Origin: Microcebus murinus
Taxonomy: Eukaryota > Chordata > Mammalia > Primates > Cheirogaleidae
DNA length: 64,000 nt
Direction of reading: 5' to 3'
Assembly (NCBI RefSeq): GCF_040939455.1
Contig: NC_134108.1
Span: 55,319,501-55,383,500 of the forward strand
Below, piece by piece: positions 53,366 through 64,000 of the stretch (position 1 is the stretch's first letter; every line of letters begins with the position of its first letter). The notes beneath the pieces were generated by a model. That model was not told the DNA's origin, did not search any database, and saw only the letters and a program-made list of their open reading frames with translations. The translations under genes were made by a program, and so were the position numbers.

Positions 53366-54369
53366 TATTAAAATAAGTCAACACTTTTTAACAGTGTCAG
53401 TGATAAGGAGGAATCAAAATTGCTCATTGTATGGCTCTAAAAAACTATAACAGAGAAGCTTCTTAGAACTGATTCAACTATTATCTTTCTTTTTTGTAAT
53501 GGTTTTCACATCTGAAACATCCCAGTGGGTTTTTGAAATTTGTATAATGTACTATATTGATTTATTTTTATTAAGCATTCCCTCAGAGCAAGACAGTATG
53601 ACAGAGACGGTCCTGGTACATTGATATATTGGATTCACAAAACAAGCAAGAAAACAATTGAAAACTCAAGTTTTGCTGACTCTAGTTTCCTAACATTAGT
53701 TGGAATGTTCTCTAAGAGGATATTGGAGTTTCCTAATGTATTCAATGATTGAAATGTCAAAAACACAACATAAAGTTATCAAAGCTCAACCACAAATGGA
53801 TAGGGATGGACATGAGATAACTTTCTCCTTTTTTTAAGAAAACAAAATTTGGATAAAATTTTTCACAAATTTTGTTAACTTAAAAAAACAAATAGCAGAT
53901 TTTGGGGAACAACCGAGGTTTCAGATTACATATTAGGTTTAAGCCAAAATTGTTTACTTTAGACATTTTGATATTATGAGTACTATTGTGTAACTCTCCA
54001 TAATAAAAAACAAATATCTGTGACATGGCCAATGTCCTCATACATCCTCTTTAAATCTTATGCAATTTTAGTAAAAACTAAAATATTAAGACAAAAAAAC
54101 ACACTGAAATATTTGTTTACTTTAGGTCTTCCTAAATGATACTCTAGGACAATGAATTCCTAAAAAATCACTACTTCCACCTCTCAGAACTACATTAAAA
54201 GTGTGCCTGATTTTTAAAATATATTCTAAGACATCAGCTAACCATATTTCTCCATGTAGTTTCTAGCCCAATTTAGACCAAACTCTGGGAATATGTCAAG
54301 CACATTTGCCAAGTTACTATAAGTTTGGCATTTAAATGGAACTCAGAGCAACCCTCTTATTTTACTAGT

Positions 54370-54445
54370 TTAAAAAAGGAACCTAGAGGCCATAAATTTG
54401 AAGTGACTGGTCCAAGAACACAGTAAGTGGCAAGAATAAGTCCAG
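54370..54445. repeat. MIR-like fragment
   Basis: GTGACTGGTCCAAGAACACA and AGTAAGTGGCAAGAATAAG match the MIR core region. Confidence 0.6.
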
Positions 54446-55599
54446 AATATCAGTGTGTAGATGATAACCTGATGATATTTACATATTATTAGTCTCTATC
54501 TTAAGAATATATAATTTGTCATCAAAAGACTGTCTTTCAGAAATTAATAAAGATATTGTGCATTACAAATTCCAAGTAAGTGGTGCAATAACTCATGATG
54601 TTTCTGGTTTTAGTATATAATTTTTACTAAGGGAAAGAGCCATATCTGACCTAGGAGCCAAGAATGCCAAGGTAGGAGCATCCCATCAACACACAACCAG
54701 GGCAGTAAACCCAAGCCTTACTGGGGATATAAGTATAATTTAAAACCTTTTGAAAAAAATATGTTCCTCAAAACTATAACTGTTAAAACTTAATCACTTT
54801 AATATATGTGTCATATATTAAAATTAGTTCTCAAACTTTTGAATGTATAAATAATACAGGCATAACAAGGACCAGGATTTGGCAGGTCTTTTCCTGGTGC
54901 AGGCAATAAAGGGGGTACATTTTCTGTGGAGAATTTAAAAACAAAATAGCATCAATTATCATGTCAAAGATAAAATATTCTTCATTCAAAAATATCTTTT
55001 GTTGGTCTAAGTTCTAAATAATTATTGTTGATATTTAACAACCCAGTACTTATTGACTTTCAAATTAGCATATATTTGTCTTTTATCCTTTAACAAACAC
55101 TGTATTATACTGGAAAATTAAATTGGAGAATTCCCATTATACCGCTGACCCCCAATACACTTAGGCACAGTTACACTTGCCATTTGGGCAGTAAGAACTC
55201 AAGTTTTGTTTTTTCATTCTTACAATGACTGTGAAATCATTGCTTATTTTGAATCTACTATATAAGTGCAGGAATATATAGTATCACAAAAATTATTGTC
55301 TCAAAAGTTTCTCAAAGCCAATCCAAGATATTTTGAACCATAATTAATTTCAGATGATTTATCAAATATAATGGGATTTAATGTTAAAATTCTTTGTGAA
55401 GTTGTTATGGTACAAAATTCCTGGACTTCTTAGACATTTGAAAGGTGTCAGAAATTATCCCAAAGAACCAAAGACATGGATATTATTGTAAATTCTGGAA
55501 TTTATTATTAAATCAAATTTTTATGAATCTGTGCTCAATTTTCTAATATTATATATCTATTAGTTCCTTTGAAAGAAATTCTTCAAAATGAATAGGAAA

Positions 55600-56565
55600 T
55601 AATCAATGGAATAAACAGACAACTTACAGAATGGGAGAAAACATTCACAAACTATATATCTGATAAAGGGCTAATATTCAGAATCTACAAAGAACTCAAA
55701 CTAATCAGCAAGAAAGCAACAAACAACCCCATTAAATAGTGGGCAAAAGATATGAACAGAATTTTTTCAAAAGAAGATAGACAAATGGCCAAGAAACATG
55801 AAAAAAATGCTCAATGTCACTAATCATCAGGGAAAAGCAAATTAAAACAATGAGATATCACCTCACCCCTGTTAAAGTGGCTTTTATTAAAAAGTCCAAA
55901 AACAATAGATTCTGGAGTGGATGCAGAGAGAAAGGAACAAATGCTTGTACACTATCGGTGGAACTACAAATTATTACAACTTCTATGGAAAACAGTATGG
56001 AGATTTCTAAATAACTAAAAGTAGACCTATCATTTAATCCAGCAATCCCACCACTGGGTATTTACCCAAAGGAAAATAAGTCATTTTATCAAAAAGACAC
56101 CTGCACTTGAATGCTTATTGCAGCACAAATCACAATTGAAAAGATGTGGAATCAAACCAAGTGGGTTGATCAATTCATCAATTCATGAGTGGATGAACAA
56201 AATGTGATATATGTATACTGTGGAGTATTACTCAACAATAAAAAGGATGAATTAATGCATTTTGCAGCAATTTGAATAGAACTGAAAACCATTATCCTAA
56301 GTAAAGTAACTCAATAATGGAAAAACAAATACCACATGTATTCTCTTATAAATTGGAACTCCAACGAGTACACATGTGCATAGAGGGAAGTAAAAGTCAT
56401 TGGAAATCAAGCAGGGGGAGGGGGCAAGGGAAGAGGCAAAAATCCACCTAACAGGTACAATGAACACTATATGGGTGATGGGCACACTTACAGCCCTGAC
56501 TCAAGCATCACAAAAACTATCCATGTAATAAAAACATTTGTATCCCCTTAATATTTTGAAATAAG
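55600..56565 (+). mobile_element. 5'-truncated L1 (end of ORF2 plus 3' UTR)
   Basis: It reads in L1 order: ACAGAATGGGAGAAAACATTC, CTGATAAAGGGCTAATATTC, TCCAGCAATCCCACCACTGG, GTGGAGTATTACTCAACAAT, then a 3' UTR with GGGGGAGGGGGCAAGGG ending TTTGTATCCCCTTAATATT. Stops break the frame. Confidence 0.85.
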
Positions 56566-56575
56566 AAAAGAAAGA

Positions 56576-56886
56576 GGCTGGGCGTGGTGGCTCACACTTG
56601 TAATCCTAACACTCTGGGAGGCCAAGGCAGGTGGATGGCTCAAGGTCAGGAGTTCAAAACCAGCCTGAGCAAGAGCGAGAGCCTGTCTCTACTAAAAATA
56701 GAAAGGAATTAATTGGCCAACTAAAAATATATAGAAAAAATTAGCCAGGCATGGTGGCACATGACTGTAGTCCCAGCTAGTGGGGAGGCTGAGGCAGCAG
56801 GATTGCTTGAGCCCAGGAGTTTGAGGTTGCTGTGAGCTAGGCTGATGCCATGGTGCTCTAGCCCGGGCAACAGAGTGAGACACTGT
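56576..56886 (+). mobile_element. Alu SINE (strepsirrhine type) whose tail grew into a microsatellite
   Basis: GGCTGGGCGTGGTGGCTCAC start, both arms and the linker AATTAATTGGCCAACTAAAA. The poly(A) tail has been replaced by the long purine tract that follows. It inserted at the A-rich end of the L1 just before it. Confidence 0.93.
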
Positions 56887-57063
56887 CGAAAAGAAAAGAA
56901 AAGAAAAGAAAAGAAAAGAAAAGAAAAGAAAAGAAAAGAAAAGAAAAGAAAAGAAAAGAAAAGAAAAGAAAAGAAAAGAAAAGAAAAGAAAAGAAAAGAA
57001 AAGAAAAAAAAGAGGGAAGGGAAGGGAAGGGAAGGGAAGGGAAGGGAAGGGAGAAAAAGAAAG

Positions 57064-57137
<74 letters not shown>

Positions 57138-57158
57138 GAGAGAGAGAGAGAGAGAGAG

Positions 57159-57205
<47 letters not shown>

Positions 57206-57208
57206 AAA
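56887..57208. repeat. 320-bp pure purine tract: (AAAAG)n, (GGGAA)n, (AAAG)n, (AG)n, (AAAG)n
   Basis: Only A and G occur on the plus strand: about 24 AAAAG units to 57006, GGGAA units at 57014-57050, AAAG units at 57057-57136, AG units at 57137-57161 and AAAG units to 57207. It translates as Lys/Arg/Glu (plus) or Phe/Ser/Leu (minus) repeats, which are not genes. Confidence 0.97.
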
Positions 57209-57539
57209 AAGATGTAGTATATAGTATCTCAAAGATATGTTTTTTAAAGATTAAAATAAAAATGATTAATTAAAAATAAATAAGATTTATGGATAGAAGA
57301 ACAAATGACAGGGAATATAGGTAATAAAATACACATATATTATAATAATCAACTAAAACCTGACTTTAATAGCCTAGCATTTTGGTTCTCCTGTTTTTAC
57401 TAATAGACAAAGAAATAAAACAAGGGAGAAAGTGTCCATATGGAAAAAAAATTAATAACATTAAGTGAAGATAAATTGATAAATCTGACTACAATCCCTA
57501 TTAATAATAAACAATTATTTATTCCTCTTCCTGTTATTA

Positions 57540-57640
57540 TTCTCCCTTTCTTCTTCCCTCTCCCTTTTCTCTTCTCCCTCCCTCTCCCCTTCCTGCTCCC
57601 TCCTTCCCTCTCCCTTCTTTTCTACTTTCACATCTTAATA
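57540..57640. repeat. Pyrimidine-rich low-complexity stretch
   Basis: Mostly C and T with CTCCCT and CTTCC motifs; purine-rich in the GRIK2 transcript. Confidence 0.8.
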
Positions 57641-57679
57641 TTGACTCTACCTTCCTGCCTCCCTATTATAATAGCCCTG

Positions 57680-57855
57680 TGATTACATTGAAACCACGAG
57701 GTTAATACAGGATAATACAGGATAATTCCTCAATCACACAATCATTAATCACATTTGCAAAGTACCTTTAGCTATGAAAGGTAACATAGTCACAGGTTCT
57801 GGGGATTAGGACATGGACAGCTTTGGGGAACCATTATTCTGTCTACCACATGTAC
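57680..57855. repeat. Old interspersed repeat fragment, family not certain
   Basis: GTGATTACATTGAAACCACG, CACATTTGCAAAGTACC and GGGGATTAGGACATGGACA are motifs I know from a common old mammalian repeat. It contains a small GATAATACAG tandem duplication near 57705. Confidence 0.45.
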
Positions 57856-58518
57856 TCATATACTGTAATGGTCTGTATAGATTTTTGGCACAAATATATA
57901 CATATTCATACATGTTTTCACATATATATAATCAAAATTTTCATTGTTTTTTCAGAAATTATTATGCTTTATTTCATTTCATTATTTTGGCTCAAAATAA
58001 TTTTGTCATATGGAAGAATGAGAATATTGAAGATAATAAACCCTGGGTTTTAAATGTTAGATTATGTTAGATATATCATAGATAAATAGTCTGCTATTCT
58101 TACCTTCCTCTAAACAAAACAATTAAAATAATATTCATCAGAATCAATTGTGCCTCACTCCTTTGGTTAACTCTCTAAGTCAAATACTATACATAAAAGC
58201 CACAAATTAAAAATAAATTGTTACAAAAACCTTATTGTATTCATAAAACATTTTTTAAATGTAAAACTGAGAAGAAAAGGTTCTTTAGGGGCAGGTTGTG
58301 GATTTTTCAACACTGATATGGTAAAAATATCTACTGATCATTTTGATAGATATTAATATTATTTTTTCTTTTTTTATTTATTTACTTAGAAGCATGGGTC
58401 CAAATAGTTAGCTTGCATTTATACAGTAACATAAGGCAGCAGGATGCATTCAGCAAAAACAAAATTTCAAATGGCATATGTGGAAGCACATATCCCTTTC
58501 CCACAGTAACTCAGATTA

Positions 58519-58869
<351 letters not shown>

Positions 58870-58910
58870 TTAATTTATTCATACCACCTTAGAGTTATGT
58901 TACTAATAAT

Positions 58911-58914
58911 AGGG

Positions 58915-58946
<32 letters not shown>

Positions 58947-58966
58947 GGATTATATATATATATATA
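58911..58966. repeat. (AT)n microsatellite
   Basis: Two AT runs separated by GGAT, about 130 bp upstream (in transcript order) of the S2 exon. Confidence 0.9.
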
Positions 58967-61900
58967 CCCTCAAAAAATCAAAATCTCTATAAAAACTTTC
59001 TCATAGAAATTCCTCAGATTTACAGGTATAGTATAGAGTTATTTAATTAACATATATTAACGTCTTACTGTTCAAGAATGCAACTATTAATCATACAAAG
59101 TAATCAATAAAAGAGAAAATAACAAGATTAATAAGTATAGTACTTTGTGTTTGTATTTTGCATGAGTATCTCATGTATACAATTTTATTTTTTAACATTT
59201 CTATAACATCAAATTTGGGAGAGAGAGACACTGGACACAAATTGACACTGTAAGTGTGCAAGAGTTTGTTTGTTTATCTCCAGCTTGGTTGACACAGATA
59301 ACACATTAACCCCCAAGGATACACAAAGGTATAAATTGAAGAGATGAGGGGAATTTGTTACAAATAAGGATGGCTACATTTCCACTGAGAAACAATCTGT
59401 CACCACAGAACCTCTTTTAGCCTGCCTCAGGACAGCCAAAAATCTATTATTCAGGTCTACCAAATAAAGATTCCTGGACCAATAAAATCGAATAGGTTTT
59501 ATATCCAACTGAAAATTCTCAATAGGGCTTTACTAGGATTTCATTACTATATAAAGAAAATGGGTTTTGTTCTGAAGTCACTGTTAAAACATAAACATGA
59601 AAAAGGTTAGCATCTGCTTATTGAAAGCTCACCTGTGAAACACTTATCTTCATTTAATTCTTACACAAATACAGAAAATAATACTGAAGCTATAAACACA
59701 AGAAGGATATTCATCATACTGATTGCACTCTTATAAAAAGTCAAAACTATTTTCAAACAGATAGGCAATCTTTTTTACAAATTAAGTGTGTTTTTATTTA
59801 TACATATGAAAGGACATCAATGTGATATTACCACTACTTCTGCTATTGTAGGTGAACAATAACACTGAGAAAAACCTGGGCCCTATTTCAATGATATTTA
59901 CTGTAAAAAAATGGAAAGGTATAATGAGTGTTTTTTAAGCACAAGAATAGAATCAGAGCTAAGAAAGAGTAGAAATGCAAACCTTTACTCTCCAGAGAAA
60001 CACTAAAACATGCTAAGAGTCTAATGGCTCAACATTTGAAAGAAAGCAGCTAAGGCATCTTTCTTTCAAATAAGATTGATAGCATCACGTTTGGGAAGAT
60101 GTCATTTTATTTTCCAAGTAAAATAATGAAATCTTGGGAATAGAAAAGGCACATGCAAAAAAAATTAAGGTTACGATGAAATTCTAATCAGGATCATTAA
60201 GACCAATAATCAGAACTTGCTTTGTCTCATTTATCTGTCCAAATCAGTAACATTATAAAGATCGCTAGAACAAGTTCACTTTCTTTACACAGTATAGAAT
60301 TTTTCTCCTAATAATTTTGATAAAGTGAGGCTAAAATACAAAATACAATAAAACTAAGAGCTCACTTGTAGATTGAAGGAATTATAGGTGAAAAAATGGA
60401 AAAGACATCATTTTTGATTTAGTGAACTTATGACTAATAGTAGAAAAATACAAGTCTATAAATGATACCACACAAAATTGGTAGAATCAAACTGCATACT
60501 CATTTGACAACTTGAAGGGAACGTCTTTAAAGGACAGTGATATAGTTCCATATCATAACATGGGTATACTCTCATGAGGCCAGAATCAAGCAGATAGTTA
60601 AAAATGTAGGTAAGTTATTATTTTTGTCTGTAGTGGTCATAAAATTGCCTAAATTCTTTTTTTGTTTTAGTTATAAGAACATTAGCAATCAATATATTTT
60701 ATAGCTTTAGTTACTTTATTTCTACTTCATGATATGTCTCATCATTTGATAAGTTAATTATAATAAAACTTGAGGACTAGCATTTTTTGTCCCAAAGAAA
60801 GGGAAGACATAATAGTTACAATGTCACTAATCATTTCAATAGTATAATTATATTTTTCTTCTTTAAATATTAGAAGTAGTACTTTCTAGTTTAAACACCG
60901 TTTAGAAAACATAAATAACTAAAAGTAAATAATTATATTTTATAATAGTACAGGAATGCATCTATTGTTAATATTTTGCTGTACTTCATATGGTAAACGT
61001 ATATCAAACTTTTTTAGTACAATTGAAAACAACAAACTTTTAAAAATATTGCTACTTTATCCTTTACAGATATAGATAGTTTAAAATTAATCTGAAATGT
61101 ATTGCTTTACTTTTAAAATATAGGATCTACAATACTAACCTTTCACTGGCATAATAAGGATTTTTAAAAATATATTCTCCTTTAAAATTCTACCTTCCAT
61201 TGTTATTTTGAGTATCTCTCATTTGTTAACTGCTTATTGCCAGGAATCTATTGTCTATTATTGTAGTACAACTTCATTCATGTTCTGTCCTGTCTGGAGA
61301 AGATATAAGCATTTCTATTATTCTTGCAGTTGCAAAATATGTTTAGATAGAAAATACAACCAAATTGTTTTGATTCACATAATAAATATAAAAACCCAAA
61401 AATATAAAAAATATGATTATCTGTTTGTCACACATCAGGCACTGGGTACCAGAAGGTCATATCTCTAACACTCTTTCTCTATGGCTTGTTCACTTGTTTT
61501 ACTGCTGTTGTTCATTTACCATAATTTTCTATTTAATGCAGTTACTTCTCAACATCCCTCAATTCTGGCAGTAAAAGACAATTCTGTGAGGAAAGGATAT
61601 TGGAGATATAACTAAAAGCCATCACTACCTTTGTAGGGTTTTTTTAGGGGGGAGGAGTGTTAATAATTGCTTGGTTACTCTACAATTTTACATATAGGTT
61701 CAGAAAGCAAAAAGGGGACATAATTTTAAGTAGGGACAGAATTTTAAGTATGGCCTTTTTTTGACTTTTATTACCCCACATGTTGTAAGTTTTACATGAA
61801 ATAGGTACCACTAGCCTTTCTCTCATTTAATCTCTGTTGTATAGAGGTTAATCATATTTGTATGATCCACATTGATCTTCCCCAGAAATGTAATAGGAAT

Positions 61901-61984
61901 CAAGGAAAATTTCTAAAATCGAGACCTATTAAGCCATTCAACTTATAAAACCAAATAAAAACTCAGGCACTTCAGAATTTATTA

Positions 61985-62455
61985 TGCCAAAGGGAAAAGT
62001 TAAGCTGTGAAAGCTGACTCCCCAAACCTGACTGTTTTATTCTCTCGTGCATGACGGTTGCTTTGTGACCTTTGTGTTGAGATGTTATACATTAATCAGA
62101 TTTCCTATTCTTTATTCAAACCTAGTCTAAATGATATGAAGATAGAAATCCTGTGACTGTTCTCTCTTTATGATAGAATCTTTTAAAAAAATCTTTAGAG
62201 TATAACTAATAGTTGCCAAATATAATATCTACATGTTAGCCTTTGTATTGAAAATGTTGTAATTCTGTTGAGCACCTCCATTTTACCTCTGTATATGATC
62301 CTCATTTTCCCCCATACTGAGAACACTGATCACCATTCTTCAGTGTAGCTCTGCTTCCATGATGGCTGCCCTCACAATTTGTGCTAGAATAAACTCTCTT
62401 AAAATTATTAATAGAGTCTGATCCTTTTGATTATTTTTGGTTGGCAAACTTACCT
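61985..62455 (+). mobile_element. Possible LTR fragment
   Basis: The end has CATGATGGCTGCCCTCACAA, an AATAAA at about 62390 and GAGTCTGATCCTTTTGATTA, an LTR-like R/U5 layout. The left border and the family are not clear. Confidence 0.4.
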
Positions 62456-63506
62456 AACAGAGATTTGAAAAGGAGGGCTAATCGTTAACATTTCTTAACA
62501 ATTTTATTATTTCTATTATTATTTATTATTATTATTTTAGTAATGAAGGTGATATAGTGAATCACAGGTTTAAAAACAAAAATATGCATAGCATGAATTT
62601 TTCTGAAAGCCTCAAATTTATTAATGGCTAATAAAATATTTGAAAAAAATATTTGAAACAAACTCCCAGACTAAATGTAATATGAAGTTTAGGATGCTGT
62701 TTTCTCTGTAAATCTGACCACTCATAATTAACTATTACCTTCACTTAAGGCATATACAGATAATTTCAGAATAATGTAGGGCTGAGTCAGACATAATTAT
62801 CAATAGTTTTATATTAAAATATACATTTTTATGAAGGCCAGTTAATGTCTTTGAATTTCTGTTTACATAGTAGAATGTATGTATCCTTGCCAAACTCACA
62901 GGGTTATTGGGAAGATCAAATAAGATACCATATGAATATAAAATAGTAACTTATTTTTGTAGTTCTTATTTTTTTTTAAAAAGAGAGTATACTACTAACA
63001 AATGCTTATGTGTTATTTTTCTTAAAAAATACCAAGAACTCTGGCAAACATGGCACATTGAATATTGAACACATTTCCTCTCTTCATCATAGGAGCAGCG
63101 AGAAGCCAAAGCAGGTATGACGCAGATTGGGGATGAAATCAGGTTCACTAAGACTACTGCTATGTGGAGCATGGATCATCATAGGAAGACTGTTTGGAAG
63201 CACATAGCATCCATCTAGGTAAGAAACAGTTCCTAAAGGGAGATAGTGTTGAAGATGAAGAGACATCTAGAAATTCAAGATATATGTGCATACATACTTG
63301 TATATATATGGATAATATTAGGTTATTATTGAAATATAAAAAGTAAAGAACAGGTTTAGGTTGAGTGAGTTATTGGTTTCTAGTTTAAGCTTGAGTATCA
63401 CTAAGAGAAAGAGAGAAAAAAAAAACTTAAAGAATATGTGCGCAGAAAGATTACACATAGTGAGTTGGAGGTGCATGAGGAGCTTCCAAGTGGATCTGTC
63501 ATGTGA

Positions 63507-63576
63507 AGATCCAGGGAAGTAGATCCAGGGAAGTAGATAGAAGAATATGTAAGCCTGAAGATATGTAAGCCTGAAG
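63507..63576. repeat. Two adjacent perfect short tandem duplications
   Basis: AGATCCAGGGAAGT occurs at 63507-63520 and 63521-63534. ATATGTAAGCCTGAAG occurs at 63545-63560 and 63561-63576. Confidence 0.9.
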
Positions 63577-63739
63577 TTCATTTCTGATATCTTATTGGAT
63601 ACAGATAATAAAATGAAGGGATGAGAAAAAGAGTAGAGGAAGAGAAGATGAGTCCTCGGATCAAGGCTTGTGGAATTTTGAATTTCAACAGCTGCTGTAG
63701 AAGGTCCAGTCTGCAAATGAGACATAAAAAGAGTGAACA

Positions 63740-64000
63740 GGCCGGGCACTGTGGCTCACGCCTGTAATCCTAGCTCTTGGGAGGCCGAGGCGGGCGGATT
63801 GCTCAAGGTCAGGAGTTCAAAACCAGCCTGAGCAAGAGCGAGACCCCGTCTCTACTATAAACAGAAAGAAATTAATTGGCCAACTGATATATATATATAA
63901 AAAAATTAGCCGGGCATAGTGGCACATGCCTGTAGTCCCAGCTACTCGGGAGGCTGAGGCAGAAGGATCACTCGAGCCCAGGAGTTTGAGGTTGCTGTGA
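63740..64000 (+). mobile_element. Alu SINE (strepsirrhine type), cut by the window end
   Basis: GGCCGGGCACTGTGGCTCAC start, left arm, linker AATTAATTGGCCAACTGA and most of the right arm; the tail lies beyond 64000. Confidence 0.95.

Noticed and set aside
56845..57273. 142-codon open frame rich in Lys, Arg and Glu (and the minus-strand Phe/Ser/Leu counterpart)
   Set aside because: It is a translation of the purine microsatellite after an Alu, open only because the repeat has no stops.
63318..63749. 143-codon minus-strand open frame, the longest in the window
   Set aside because: Its translation is hydrophobic low-complexity sequence without recognisable family motifs and it is not bounded by splice sites fitting GRIK2.

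Overview
The window is AT-rich nuclear DNA from a primate, most likely a strepsirrhine (lemur, loris or galago type). The clue is the Alu elements: they are dimers whose middle linker carries the motif AATTAATTGGCCAACTA followed by TATATAGAAAAAATTAGC, a form I associate with strepsirrhine Alus. Introns, L1, L2, MIR, MER5A and Tigger remnants all fit a mammalian genome.

The only functional gene I can support is GRIK2 (kainate receptor subunit GluK2/GluR6), on the minus strand. The window holds its 3' end. A 226-nt exon (58554-58779) encodes the second half of ligand-binding lobe S2. A 251-nt exon (39191-39441) encodes the end of S2 and transmembrane helix M4. Three mutually exclusive C-terminal endings then follow in transcript order: a 15-residue tail (30825-30872), a 39-residue serine-rich tail (29159-29278) and the 54-residue main tail ending ETMA (26246-26410). 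All splice phases agree. The residue numbers implied by the exons put E738, C750, M770, D776, C804, S846, S868 and K886 where the GluK2 literature places them. The upstream coding exons (amino-terminal domain, S1, M1-M3 and the Q/R site) lie beyond position 64000.

Layout by region: 1-5000 is old L1 sequence on the minus strand with a Tigger remnant. 5000-13000 is mostly unassigned AT-rich DNA with MER5A and L2 pieces. 13000-15000 is a decayed plus-strand L1 ORF2 interrupted by a short Tigger3-like element. 15495-16277 is a processed RPSA pseudogene. 16900-17430 looks like a solo retroviral LTR. 17690-24500 is intergenic with MIR/L2 pieces and a 57-bp minisatellite. 24600-26245 is the probable GRIK2 3' UTR, containing a strong imperfect inverted repeat. 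26246-64000 is GRIK2 exons and introns. All Alu elements lie in 42.7-64 kb, together with L1 fragments and a 320-bp purine tract.

I see no bacterial genes, CRISPR array, tRNA or rRNA, and no sign of an undescribed multi-gene system. The most interesting material is the three-way choice of C-terminal exon and the structured sequences near it.
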